Assembly: GCF_000006405.1 (NCBI RefSeq)
Contig: NW_003200804.1
Location: 186,021-238,696 of the forward strand
Length of the DNA stretch: 52,676 bases
DNA from: Perkinsus marinus ATCC 50983
Lineage: Eukaryota; Perkinsozoa; Perkinsida; Perkinsidae
Direction of reading: 5' to 3'
Shown here piece by piece: positions 43,923-52,676 of this stretch. Below the pieces are notes generated by a model. The model saw only the letters and a program-made list of their open reading frames with translations, had not been told where the DNA came from and did no database searches. The first letter of the stretch is position 1, and the number at the start of each line of letters is the position of its first letter. The position numbers were made by a program, and so were the translations under genes.

Positions 43923-44243
43923 GCCCTACTCACAACACTAACGACTCCTTACACCCGTAGTACAACACAATACATCATCCACTCAACCATACTGTAATAC
44001 TCACTATCTATACACCCACCAGCAAGCTCAGAAACCGCCCAGTTCGACAAAAAAATCACATGTTCTCGCATCCTATTGGAACTGTCTCCCCCACTGCTCC
44101 TCAAAATGGATGGGATCATTGATAGAAAACTGAGCACCGTCGAATCTGCTACATACTCCACAGATCTATGAATTACACATATCATAATAAAGATCTATTC
44201 AAAGTTAGAACAGCGGCTTTCATGAAAAAAAAGTAGCGGCCAC
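43923..44243. other. Short intergenic interval
   Basis: About 320 bp with no supported gene. An open frame at 43949-44185 on the minus strand has no homology and no usable splice context. Confidence 0.4.
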
Positions 44244-45282
44244 CTAGTGGGTCGGAGCCAGCGAGGCCGACTCAGCGAGGGGCGAAGGACTTCCACCAAC
44301 AGCCGGTACGAATTTCTTAGCATACCCCATGACAATATCAAAGGCTTCCGTGCCGCGCTCGAAGACCACTCTACGACGGTCCTCGCCAACAGTCATATCG
44401 AGGCCTGCCCACGTGAAGTGGTGCCCATACCAGGAGCCTCCTACAACCTACCGCGAGTGGTGATAGTAATAAGCTTGTCCTTGGCGCGAACGATGCCGCC
44501 GATGATGCGATTGTCGGTATCAAAGACGAGATGAACGTCAATGTTGAGAGAGCGGGGTATGCTTCGAATCCTAGCAGAGGCAACCTGAATAAAATTCTAA
44601 ATTATTCCGAATGATACCACACCATTTCCACCTTATAGGTCTCCGTCGCGGTCTGGACAGTGAGCTCCTGCAGGTGGGTGAGCTGGCCCCTACCATCCTC
44701 AGCCAGCCCTGTGATCTTCGATTGCACAACTTGTTTGTTAGATGAAAAGGAATCCCTCATACGTCCGACCAACGCCACTATCGCATCCGAGTTGCTCCGA
44801 ATACTCTGAGGCAACAAGTCCTGCACAGTGTAGGAGAATATGCTCACGATCAATCACATGTGTTGGTGACAATACGGGAATTCTGAGGGAATTTTGGGAA
44901 ATTCTCGTCTACTTCTACCCGAATTCATATATAAACTTGCATAATTAAAGAGGAAACTCCTGAGCTCAGCTGAAAAAGGCGAACATATACCCCAGGACTG
45001 GCCATGCACAAGACACCAGTTCACCTCCAAGAGCTTGCTGCCTCTATCGACAGCCCCATCCAGCCCCGAGTCAACCTTAACGACCAAGGGCCGACCATAC
45101 GTATCGGCCAACTCTATCCCAGTGTTGACCAAGGGGAACTTCTCCCGTGCAGCTTCCACCGGCAAGTGGCCCTCCAGCCACGAGAGGGATCTATCGACGG
45201 CGTTGCACAGGACCTGGGCTGGCATGTGGGACAAATCAGCAATACTTCTGACCCAGCCTTCGGGGAGGCAGAGAGAACACAT
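44244..45282 (-). CDS. Perilipin-like lipid-droplet protein (tentative)
   Basis: Four exons (introns 45024-44821, 44631-44585, 44451-44405) sum to 741 nt, 246 residues. The first exon has the PAT-type spacing of perilipins: DRSLSWLEGHLP followed by KFPLVNTGIELADTYGRPL and GLDGAVDRGSKLLE, alternating amphipathic helices with small residues. Exon 2 is helical (SNSDAIVALVGRMRD). Exons 3-4 (IDVHLVFDTDNRIIGG, DIVMGYAKKF) are less typical. Perilipins coat lipid droplets and control lipase access; alveolate relatives are known in Toxoplasma. ATG 45282 is chosen because the previous gene ends 68 bp upstream. If the family call is wrong, it remains a soluble amphipathic-helix protein. Confidence 0.5.
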
Positions 45283-45349
45283 ACACCAGGCTTAGTAGAA
45301 AGCAGTATAACGATCCTTAGTAGGGCTGTAAATAGTAACAGATGTATCA

Positions 45350-46591
45350 TCAACCCAGCCTAGTGCTGTGGATGTCCTTCTGGAGCCTCTTCAGCTGATA
45401 CGCGAGGGCCCGCATTTTCCGCTCGTTCTCCTCGATGTCCAGCAACGAGGTCTGCATACAACACCATAGGCAGCAACTCCCCCCACACAGTGGAGCCTAC
45501 TTTCGCTGGCCGATCCGTCGCCGGATAAGGGGACTGCTGCTGCTGTTGCTGAGGTAGAGTAGCAACCGAGCTCCACCTATGGTCACGCGGAGTGGCCTGT
45601 GGAGGCTGCGACGTCGCAGGAAGGTACCGAGGGCTACTAGCATATGTCGGGTACTGCTGCGGCGGGGGCACCTGAGCCTGGCCCCGCCCTTCTCCCACGA
45701 GGAGCCCATCATGCCCTACCTTGGTTTGCACCAACGACTGCAAGTGGCGAGTCATAGTGTCCAACTGCTGTTGCATTTGCTCTAGCTGAGGGGCCATCTG
45801 CCTAACACTACCATCCGGGACCGTCGAAGATGCCTTCGGAGACGCCTTTGGGTCCTGTCGAAGGAACATAGTACAGTCCAAGGCAAGCCTAGGTAACCTA
45901 CCTGTTGGGGCTGTGACTGGGACAACTGCGTGGTCGCCGAGACAGCGCTAAACTTCCGACTCCTGGGCGAAGGCTCCGCCACAAAATCGCCCATGAGGGG
46001 CGACTAAAGAAAAACCCACCTCACGTTGCGCTCCCCAAACCGCACCTACAAAGCCGCTTGGTTGAACGCAGGGCCCATAGACAGCTGGGGGCATGCCGAG
46101 CTCAGTCTCTGGAGCCGACAAGCACTTCCCGATACACATCTGAGACGCCACGATGACCATCGTGTTCCCACAGTACTAGACCCCACCAGTGCAACCTCCC
46201 ACCGCTCTTCTAACGGGTTTATTCCCATTGTTGCAGTAGACGGTAGCTGAGTGGAAACCTGCATTGAAAAAGCATGTCCTCCTCGAGAGGTCTGTCGCAT
46301 CCGCACCTGTGGCGTCCTGCTAGGGTCTATCAATGATCCTGTCGTATAGTAAGGATGAGGCCCCGGCGATAGTACAGGCGCCGTCGTTGGTTGTTGTTGT
46401 TGTAGTTGTTGGGCAGTTCTAACATCAAAACTAGGTGAACCTCCCGATGCCCCATAGGGCTGTGCTAGGCCCCCAACGTCGGCAACAGTATCGGGCTGAT
46501 AGGAACCCCAGGCCATAGTCGGAGTGGTGGGCGAAGGGCCGTTGGGCTGAGGGTATTGAGGAGGTACTGAGGGCCAAGAGAACTCTGCCAT
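45350..46591 (-). CDS. Gln/Pro-rich protein with C-terminal coiled coil
   Basis: Five exons (introns 46195-46140, 46049-46004, 45901-45855, 45500-45452) sum to 1,044 nt, 347 residues. The N-terminal half is Pro/Gln/Ser/Tyr-rich (FSWPSVPPQYPQPNG, QQLQQQQP), followed by a helix of repeated Gln (APQLEQMQQQLDTMTRHL), another Q/P/Y tract, and a terminal coiled coil (SLLDIEENERKMRALAYQL...DIHSTRLG). This looks like a low-complexity scaffold protein, as in endocytic or RNA-granule factors; no named domain seen. ATG 46591 opens MAEFSW; an upstream in-frame ATG at 46618 would add nine residues. Confidence 0.7.
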
Positions 46592-46719
46592 GGCTTCATG
46601 AAAAACTAAAGTACACATAACGATACCATTCCTCGGACAACTCGACGCCCTCTGGCGGTCAATTCAAACGCTAAGGAATAATAATATCATAACTAACCTA
46701 CTGTATTAGAAAAGATCAT

Positions 46720-47991
46720 TCATCTCGTATAGCCGTGTAGTAGTGACTGAGCGGCCTCCGCACCTGCTGCAACAGCGGAACCTGTATCATCGAAACCACG
46801 TCGTTGTTGTTGGTGTCCTCGATAGTCCTGTGGAGCAGCATCCCATCCCTGGTTCATGCCCCAACTCTGACCGCTATCCCAAGCCAGCATGTTAGAGCGC
46901 TGGCCAGAAGGGATGGCGGCGCCCTCTGGGGGCTCGACGTAACCCTGAGGGCGGCCCACGACTATGCGACGGCCCAACACCTCCATGCCGTTGAAGATGT
47001 CAATGGCTGCACTGCACAGCCTGTCGTTCTGAAACTCGACGAAGGCGAACCTTCCCTCCCCACGGACGTCAGCAGCGAGCACTGGCGGACCCAAGGCGGA
47101 GTTGTAGTCAGGCAGGACGCTGCACGCGGGCTCAAAAAGGTCCTTTAGGACCTGTGGGGTGATCACACCCAAGGCCAGGTTCCCAACGTAGGCCTCTCTC
47201 TGTCGTTTGTCCTGCTGAGGGTTGGCAGGCATGGCCTTTTGTGGGAGGAAACCCTGGACCCGGAGGACGCTGACGTCCATGGGGGCAGGGGGAGGCCCTA
47301 GAGGGGTGTACCCGGTTGGTCTGGCGATCCTTAGCTGACGGCCTAGGAACTCGACTCGATCAAACTCCAAGGCAGTGAGACATATCTCCTCAGAGGCGAA
47401 CTCGACAAAGCAGTATTGGCCGCATGGGGAGAGTCGGACCTCACGAATGCAACCAGCTGGGAGGATGTGGGCGTATTTGTGCTGGTACTCGGGGAGAGCT
47501 GTCAATGCCGTGTTGAAGAACTCCTTCACGTTGGCCACATTAGCTTGGCCCTTGGCCAGATTGCCCACATACAGCTCCTTAGCCTTCTTATTTTGCCCAG
47601 CACCACCAGCGAGTACTTGCTGTTGCATCAGCAGAGTGGAAGCGTCAAGTCCCGCCCCTCCCAAGGCTGATGAACTAAAGTTGCTTTGAGGCTGCCCACT
47701 AGGCTCAGTGGAGTCGTCCCAGCCACTCTTCCGAGACTTTCGTCGTTCACTCCTCGACCTGTCCCGCCTGGACCGCCTCTTGTCTCGTCTACCATGAGAG
47801 CGGCTCCTACTGCTACTGCTAGTGTCCGCGCCGCCCCGGCGTCGTCTACTGCGCTCCCTTCTGCCGTGGTCTCGGGACCTGTGGTCAGCTGGTATGCTCG
47901 GGGGCTCGGTGGCGTCGTACCCACGACCAGGGGGAGCGGTGCCGTTGGTGGGTGGAAAAGGTTCTGGTTGATCCCAGCCAGGTGGGGCCAT
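46720..47991 (-). CDS. U2AF65-like splicing factor with RS domain and two RRMs
   Basis: Intronless, 423 residues. Residues about 35-100 form an Arg/Ser-rich domain (RRERSRRRRGG, RRSRRDRSRSERR). RRM 1 starts KELYVGNLAKGQ with RNP1-like GQYCFVEFASEE and ends RIARPTGYTPLGPPP, the U2AF65 RRM-boundary signature (RRPxxYxPLPG in animals). RRM 2 starts EAYVGNLALG with RFAFVEFQND and ends VVGRPQGY. U2AF65 binds polypyrimidine tracts at 3' splice sites. The C-terminal UHM that contacts SF1 and SF3B1 is missing, replaced by a Gln/Gly-rich tail of about 65 residues. ATG 47991 (MAPPGWDQ) is the first ATG; the frame extends upstream only from GTG. It could be a divergent paralogue rather than the main U2AF subunit. 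Confidence 0.85.
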   Translation of the reverse strand: MAPPGWDQPEPFPPTNGTAPPGRGYDATEPPSIPADHRSRDHGRRERSRRRRGGADTSSSSRSRSHGRRDKRRSRRDRSRSERRKSRKSGWDDSTEPSGQPQSNFSSSALGGAGLDASTLLMQQQVLAGGAGQNKKAKELYVGNLAKGQANVANVKEFFNTALTALPEYQHKYAHILPAGCIREVRLSPCGQYCFVEFASEEICLTALEFDRVEFLGRQLRIARPTGYTPLGPPPAPMDVSVLRVQGFLPQKAMPANPQQDKRQREAYVGNLALGVITPQVLKDLFEPACSVLPDYNSALGPPVLAADVRGEGRFAFVEFQNDRLCSAAIDIFNGMEVLGRRIVVGRPQGYVEPPEGAAIPSGQRSNMLAWDSGQSWGMNQGWDAAPQDYRGHQQQRRGFDDTGSAVAAGAEAAQSLLHGYTR

Positions 47992-48151
47992 TCTGGTGTT
48001 GTTTGTACTTGCGCGGAATTCAGTTAACACTGCGACGTTTTAACTTGTGTAAAATCGCTCAAAATTTGGAAGGCTTTTCCCGAGCATAATCGTTCGTACG
48101 TCGTTCCGTCTCCCTGGAACACTTTAACAACCTATACCCGTTATATTAGAC

Positions 48152-48953
48152 AAGCTGAGGGCCATTCCAGACTATCCGTTCGGAGCTGAGGATCCGATGC
48201 GTGAATCATTGAACTTCTATGCAGCGAGTACCTCGCCAATAGCTGGCAAGGAGGAAGGAAGCGACGAAAGGCAGTCCTTGGCTGACATTCGTCCACTACT
48301 TTTTGAGGTCGATCTGCTATGGTTATGTCAACCTTTGTATACTACTATGGTAGCTCTTCATTACTCGTTGTTGGGACATGGCATCCCCCCCAGAGTTCGA
48401 GCTGTTGCATCGGTACTGTTGATGACGACACTGATGGCGACATGACGCGATTGAACGCCTTGTTGAGGGAATATTTCTCAGATGAGGAGCTGCTGCTGGA
48501 AAGTTTGGAAGTCCTGAGGCATTTTGTGGATTGGACTGTTTTGGTAGCTGTGTGCTGAGCCCATGCGGGGCCTATGGTCCAAGTCTTTGAAAATGTCTCC
48601 GCTCCAGATGTGGCCGTGGTGTGGTATGACTGGGAGTAGGTACTGATGCTGTACCAGCAGCGATGTTGGTATCCATCGCCTCCGTACTTGGAGAACTGTC
48701 TTGGAGTGGAAAAAAGAGACCGAGAAACCATCTGCATGCGGTCAAGACACTGCAGCATCAGCGGCCCAAGGAAGTGGGGTCGCTTCTCGTGGGCCCGGTG
48801 GGAGTGATTGAGTTCTGTAGAGTCGCTGTGTCTAGAGGTCCATCAGGAACGAGGCGAGACCGCTTTCAAGAGCGGCTTAAGGAATGTGGATATGGGGGAG
48901 ATGGCAGCTTAGACGGTGTAGTGGATTCAGTCGTGTCGAGAATCTCGATCTAA
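48152..48953 (+). CDS. Incomplete multi-exon gene, possibly karyopherin/exportin-like
   Basis: Exon-like segments on the plus strand, divergent from the U2AF-like gene. 48152-48307 reads DKLRAIPDYPFGAEDPMRESLNFYA (first ATG 48197). After an 86-bp intron (48308-48393), 48394-48537 reads LREYFSDEELLLESLEVLRHFVDW, which resembles a HEAT-repeat helix pair of exportin-T (its VSWID region), from memory. A further open segment, about 48640-48953, ends VVDSVVSRISI. I could not connect the last segment in phase, and no start exon with a confident ATG was found. This may be a decayed or partial gene. Confidence 0.4.
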
Positions 48954-49130
48954 GGCGGGGCTTAGCGCGGAGTGGATTTGGGAAAGAAGTAGAGATAGGA
49001 TTGCTACTCTGGGGAGTATCTTGTCGTATCTTAGGTTGCTCGTGGTGGAATACGGTTTAGGTTCGTGCGACTTTGCTTGACGACGCCCGACATCAGGAAA
49101 TTGGCTAATGAATTTTCATTATAGGAAAAT

Positions 49131-49148
49131 ATCATTTCATTATCATCA

Positions 49149-49181
<33 letters not shown>

Positions 49182-49216
49182 ATCATTCATTATCATTTCA
49201 TCATTTCATTATAGGC
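49131..49216. repeat. CATT/ATC simple repeat
   Basis: About 85 bp of CATT, ATC and TTCAT units, ending beside the inverted-repeat element that follows. Confidence 0.9.
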
Positions 49217-49243
49217 CTTTTCGTCATATAGGAACTTCATTAT

Positions 49244-49711
49244 ATAGATGGGCAGCGTAACGTTTTTTACGGTTTTTACGGTAAGCTGTTCACGGTTACG
49301 AAAAGGCCTTACGACTTTACGGTTGGTGCTGAATTGCTTTTCGGGAAATGTGGCGGAAACATTCGCTGTAATGCACTCCACGATAGCTCAAATAGTTATT
49401 GAACTCATTTTTTGGGGATCGGATCCAACCGAACCGATGAGAGAGTAACATTTGGTTTCGCATTTACCACTCGTCTCATTTGCAAATTGCGTCCGTCTTA
49501 CTCCGAGGTTGGCCCGGAACTGCCAAGCCGGCCTCATCCACGGATTCGCATTCACATGAAATAGATTTAGGCGACTTGAATCATCAATTCTCGTTTTGTC
49601 CTCTGCATCTCCGTAAGCCCCGTTACGGCGCCGTAATTTCACGGTACGGGGCTTGAAGCGTAACCGTAAAAGTGAGCCGTAACGGCCCGTAACGTAATTC
49701 TGCCCATCTAT
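49244..49711. mobile_element. 468-bp inverted-repeat element (MITE) with 10-bp target duplication
   Basis: The termini ATAGATGGGCAG and CTGCCCATCTAT are exact inverted repeats, followed inward by GTAACG / CGTTAC-type blocks. ACTTCATTAT flanks both sides directly (49234-49243 and 49712-49721), a 10-bp target duplication. The interior is filled with TTACGG / CCGTAA motifs in both orientations and has no transposase frame. Target length 9-10 bp points to a Mutator-like (MULE) non-autonomous element. The AT-rich, CATT-repeat surroundings weaken the duplication evidence slightly. Confidence 0.75.
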
Positions 49712-49721
49712 ACTTCATTAT

Positions 49722-50054
49722 AAAACTGTAAACCCTAAAGGAAGCTTTATTCTAAGAGGGTCCTGAGGCAGCCTCAAAGTGGCGTTGATATCAAAGTGGT
49801 GGCGACCCATCACACGGGCGGATGGTCTGAGAAATTAGCATTGCTTAGCGGAGCGAAGCAGCTGGTTTTGGGTGATCATAACTATTATCATCATTGGGCA
49901 GTATGTCGTTGGCTATCGTGCTGCTATGAGCCCATTCTATGTATCTTGTGCATGCCTGAGGACGTGATTCTACGTAGTATTGCAGTTGCTTCTACGGACA
50001 GCTGAGCGTGTTGAGTTGGGCTGGTGATGGTATTGGCCGTATTATGCAGAATTA
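49722..50054. other. Intergenic interval
   Basis: No gene supported. It should hold the promoter of the gene starting at 50055; no motif recognised. Confidence 0.4.
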
Positions 50055-51572
50055 ATGAGGCGTAGACCCTCCAGAGACCCTCCTGTGAGCTTGCAGTGGC
50101 AGTGTGATGAAAGCGAGGTAGGTTTGCTGGAGCGAGACAGTGTTGAAAGTGACTGGCAGAGACGACTGGAGGAAGTTGGGCAACTACTGCAAAGGTCGAC
50201 GGCTGGGGCACAAGACGCTGTGAAAGATCCTAAGTAGGGTTCGCCGTGTAGAAAGGAAATGGCATTGTATAAGGCTAGGGAGTATAAGATAAAGTATTAA
50301 TAATAAACCATGTCAGGAGTTGTGATATGAAAAACAGTAGTGAAAAACATATTTTACGACTACTGCATCGGCGTTTCAAAGAGTATTACGCCACTTCGCG
50401 TAAAACGGATTAAGCTCCAATATTATAAAGCGTATTATGGTTACTAACTTTTTCCTATTAATAGTCATATTTGTAATATTGGGTTAACGTCGGAAACTGT
50501 TCCTATCGTATCGAGGGATTGGCTTCTCTCCGATTTGGGAGGTTCGTAACCTCGAAGGTGTCCTTGGATTTGTTTTCAGGCAGCGTGAGGATGCTAGTGA
50601 GCCGGAACTGGGTTCTTTAGAGGCATTCCTCAATCCGCCTCCTCACACGGAAGCTGTTGAGCTCGATAAGACTGAGCTCGATGAGGCTGTGGATTCGCAG
50701 TGGGAGCTGACGTCAGGAGTAAGGAGTTGACGCAGTCGTTTGACAGCTGTCATTGGAGTGTGTGTAGGAATCTTCTAGTATAGTCTCCAGCCCTAGGGAT
50801 AGTCCTGGGACAAACTGCAATAATGCTGGGCTTGAGCGTGGCAAGTGGCGTCGATTGAAGAAGGAGTTGTGCCCGCAGCTGACTGGGTATAAGTATGGGA
50901 AATACAATGGGTATGATACACGGAGGCTGAGGTCAGAGGAAGAGAGCTTGTCGAGGAAGAGGAAGACGCAGTTGCTGTTAATAAAGGCGGGGTAGTAGTA
51001 CGATGATGGGAGAGAAATCGAGTGTGAGAGGCTTGGCAGATTCTCGAATGTCAGAGACGACTTGCGCGAGAGCTGACGTCGAAGTAGGGAGGGAAGGATG
51101 GGGCCTCGTCCAGAGGTGAATTACTCTTGGATGAGATTATCCCCGGGTACTTGTGGGAACTTGCTGTCTTTGGGCTAGGACGGGTTAAAAATCGGTGAGT
51201 GTGGTTCTGCTGTTGTATGACGTGAAGCAGGAGTATCTAGAGAGTAGCATTGATGAAGCGTCTGGAGGAATCGGCTACTGGTTGGAATTTAAGAGAACTC
51301 GTGGAGTTTGGCATCTTCTCAGAGAGATGGTATGTGATGAGTGGGATTATCCCTAGGATGTTGAAATATCGTGTCGAGGAGTTTGACAATGACCGAGACG
51401 ATATGGATGGCATGATAGTATTAAATATGTGAATCATATGAAGTGGGAAGATACGGAACTAGGGCAGGACGTGGTCTCTCTGATGATGGGCATGAGCACA
51501 TTCGGCCCTGGGTGGGCCGAGAAGCGTGAGAATTGGCGATGTTGTGGAGATCCTCACCAAAAGTGCTTGTGA
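50055..51572 (+). CDS. Unrecognised seven-exon gene
   Basis: Not recognised. Exons 50055-50233, 50580-50718, 50768-50991, 51040-51049, 51088-51194, 51243-51417 and 51468-51572 join with consistent phases and sum to 939 nt, 312 residues. Except for intron 1 (346 bp), introns are 38-50 bp. The protein starts MRRRPSRDPPVSLQW with a charged helix (WQRRLEEVGQLLQR), then an acidic stretch (ELDKTELDEAVDSQWEL) and a basic segment (KWRRLKKELCPQLTGYKYG). A helical, hydrophobic C-terminal half follows (LLLDEIIPGYLWELAVFG, WNLRELVEFGIFSERW, MMGMSTFGPGWAEKREN). The fourth exon, of 10 nt, is the weakest part; skipping it would end the frame near 51076. The first ATG after an in-frame stop was taken as start. 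Confidence 0.6.
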
Positions 51573-52676
51573 ATCGGTTTGGTAGCTCAAGTAACTCATG
51601 TATGCGATGGAGCTCGGAATGAGATGAGGCTTGCGTTGTAGTGAGATATGACCCAGTGAACTGTCTATGGTGTGTAGCGAGGCGGCAGCACTCGAGGAGT
51701 CGTGATGATGATGATGACGTCTGTGTCGAGAGGAAAAGACAGCTGTTTCCTAGACTGGCTCAGTTACATTCTGGATGAGAGGTCCCTTTTCTTGGGGGCA
51801 TTAAATTTCTAGTCGTCATGGATTCGAACTGATCTCCTCCAAATCTGCCAAGGACTGCGAGAGCTGGAGTGGTCCTTTAATCATCGAGAAGGCCACGAGG
51901 TGGGTGATGCACACACTGCGCAACATGTTACGAGAAAACTCGAAGCTGTGTAGACCTGGCGGGAGTGAGGGTCATTAGTCAGCGAGAAAATACTTCGACA
52001 CTCCCAACTCTGATATCAGGAATGAGTGGGTTTCAATGGAGTCTATTGCGGGTAGTGAATCCCCATTCAGAGAAGCTGGGAGGTCCACCTTGAATTTGAA
52101 CCATCCGGAGCAGTCCATCGGAAATGACGTCCACGAATATGGAGAATCGACCGAAGATCAACTCCGTTGTTCTGGTAGCATTTAGTCGCCTTTGCCGTCT
52201 GAAGTAGCCCAAGAGCGAAATTCTGACAGGAATGGAGTAGAGGATCCGCCGAGATCAGCTTGTCCATGTCGAGCACAGACCAGTTGCGGCAGCGGACTCT
52301 GCTGAGGGCACTGCTCCTGCATTCGAAGAAGTTATGGTAAGAGGTCTACATCTAGTTTGGAAGACATCTCATGGGAGTTGGTACGGTTCAGCAAGGATTA
52401 AGATCCCCAAGGCTCGAAGACCTACTCGACGACCCTGTTCGCTTCTACTTGTTTCTGTCGCGAAAGTCTTCTGTCGTCAAACTCGAACGGATGTCGGAAT
52501 TTACAACTGTCTTTCAAGCTTCTTCTTGATGTTCTATGCAGTGCAGCCCTCCAGACTAAACACGACGGTTTCGACGTCGAAATAGCAGTTTTCAGTTTCA
52601 ACTGCTGCTCTTCGGCATGTATTCTCCCATGATCGTTTGTGAATTATGTGAAATTTTGCTCGTGTCTGGTTAAAAT
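51573..52676. other. Right-edge DNA without a supported gene
   Basis: Short open frames on both strands (for example 52067-52276 minus and 52334-52585 plus) have no splice support or family marks. A short (GAT)n tract lies at about 51703-51717. Confidence 0.4.

Noticed and set aside
1-52676. CRISPR arrays, rRNA genes, operons with ribosome binding sites, or a perkinsid spliced-leader gene
   Set aside because: None seen. The window is intron-rich nuclear DNA, and I found no match to the spliced-leader sequence as I remember it.

Overview
This window is eukaryotic, intron-dense and compact. Genes lie a few hundred bases apart on both strands, use TAA, TAG and TGA as stops, and are cut by many very short GT-AG introns (mostly 40-60 bp). 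Together with the alveolate-looking proteins and families of small secreted cysteine-rich proteins, this suggests a perkinsid protist (Perkinsus or a close relative). That is inference from gene style; no rRNA or spliced leader is present to prove it.

Left arm (671-7256): two spliced plus-strand genes, a Prp6-type U5 snRNP protein with an expanded Ser-Thr-Pro-Met-Gly repeat and a WIPI/Atg18-type PROPPIN.

Centre (about 7060-32073): three head-to-tail copies of one cassette. Each has a piece of the PROPPIN 3' end, a plus-strand secreted 14-cysteine protein (SecA), an internal PROPPIN fragment, a minus-strand secreted two-domain 16-cysteine protein (SecB), and a minus-strand unrecognised gene (G) whose copies are all damaged or incomplete. 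SecA copy 1 differs strongly from copies 2 and 3 while keeping every cysteine; SecB copies 1 and 2 are almost identical. The copies carry different insertions: a 3.8 kb block in copy 1 (7842-11602), a terminal-inverted-repeat element at the copy 1/2 junction (17052-18955), and a second such element in copy 3 (24804-26389). A 100-N gap in copy 2 probably hides about 3 kb.

Right arm (32366-47991): a run of minus-strand spliced genes. In coordinate order they are a Thr-Pro-repeat protein, an orphan exon, a small RRM-like protein, a cytosolic-type L-asparaginase, a PH/EVH1-like protein, a GST domain fused to a long disordered region with a His-rich tail, a protein with a C-terminal membrane segment, a perilipin-like protein, a Gln/Pro-rich coiled-coil protein and a U2AF65-like splicing factor. 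Most of these models were confirmed by intron phase: summed exon lengths divide by three.

Far right (48152-51572): two plus-strand genes without clear family. One is incomplete and perhaps karyopherin-like; the other is a seven-exon 312-codon gene. Between them lies a 468-bp inverted-repeat element with 10-bp target duplications. The last 1.1 kb shows nothing firm.

The most distinctive system is the amplified cassette of secreted cysteine-rich proteins, with fast protein change confined to SecA.
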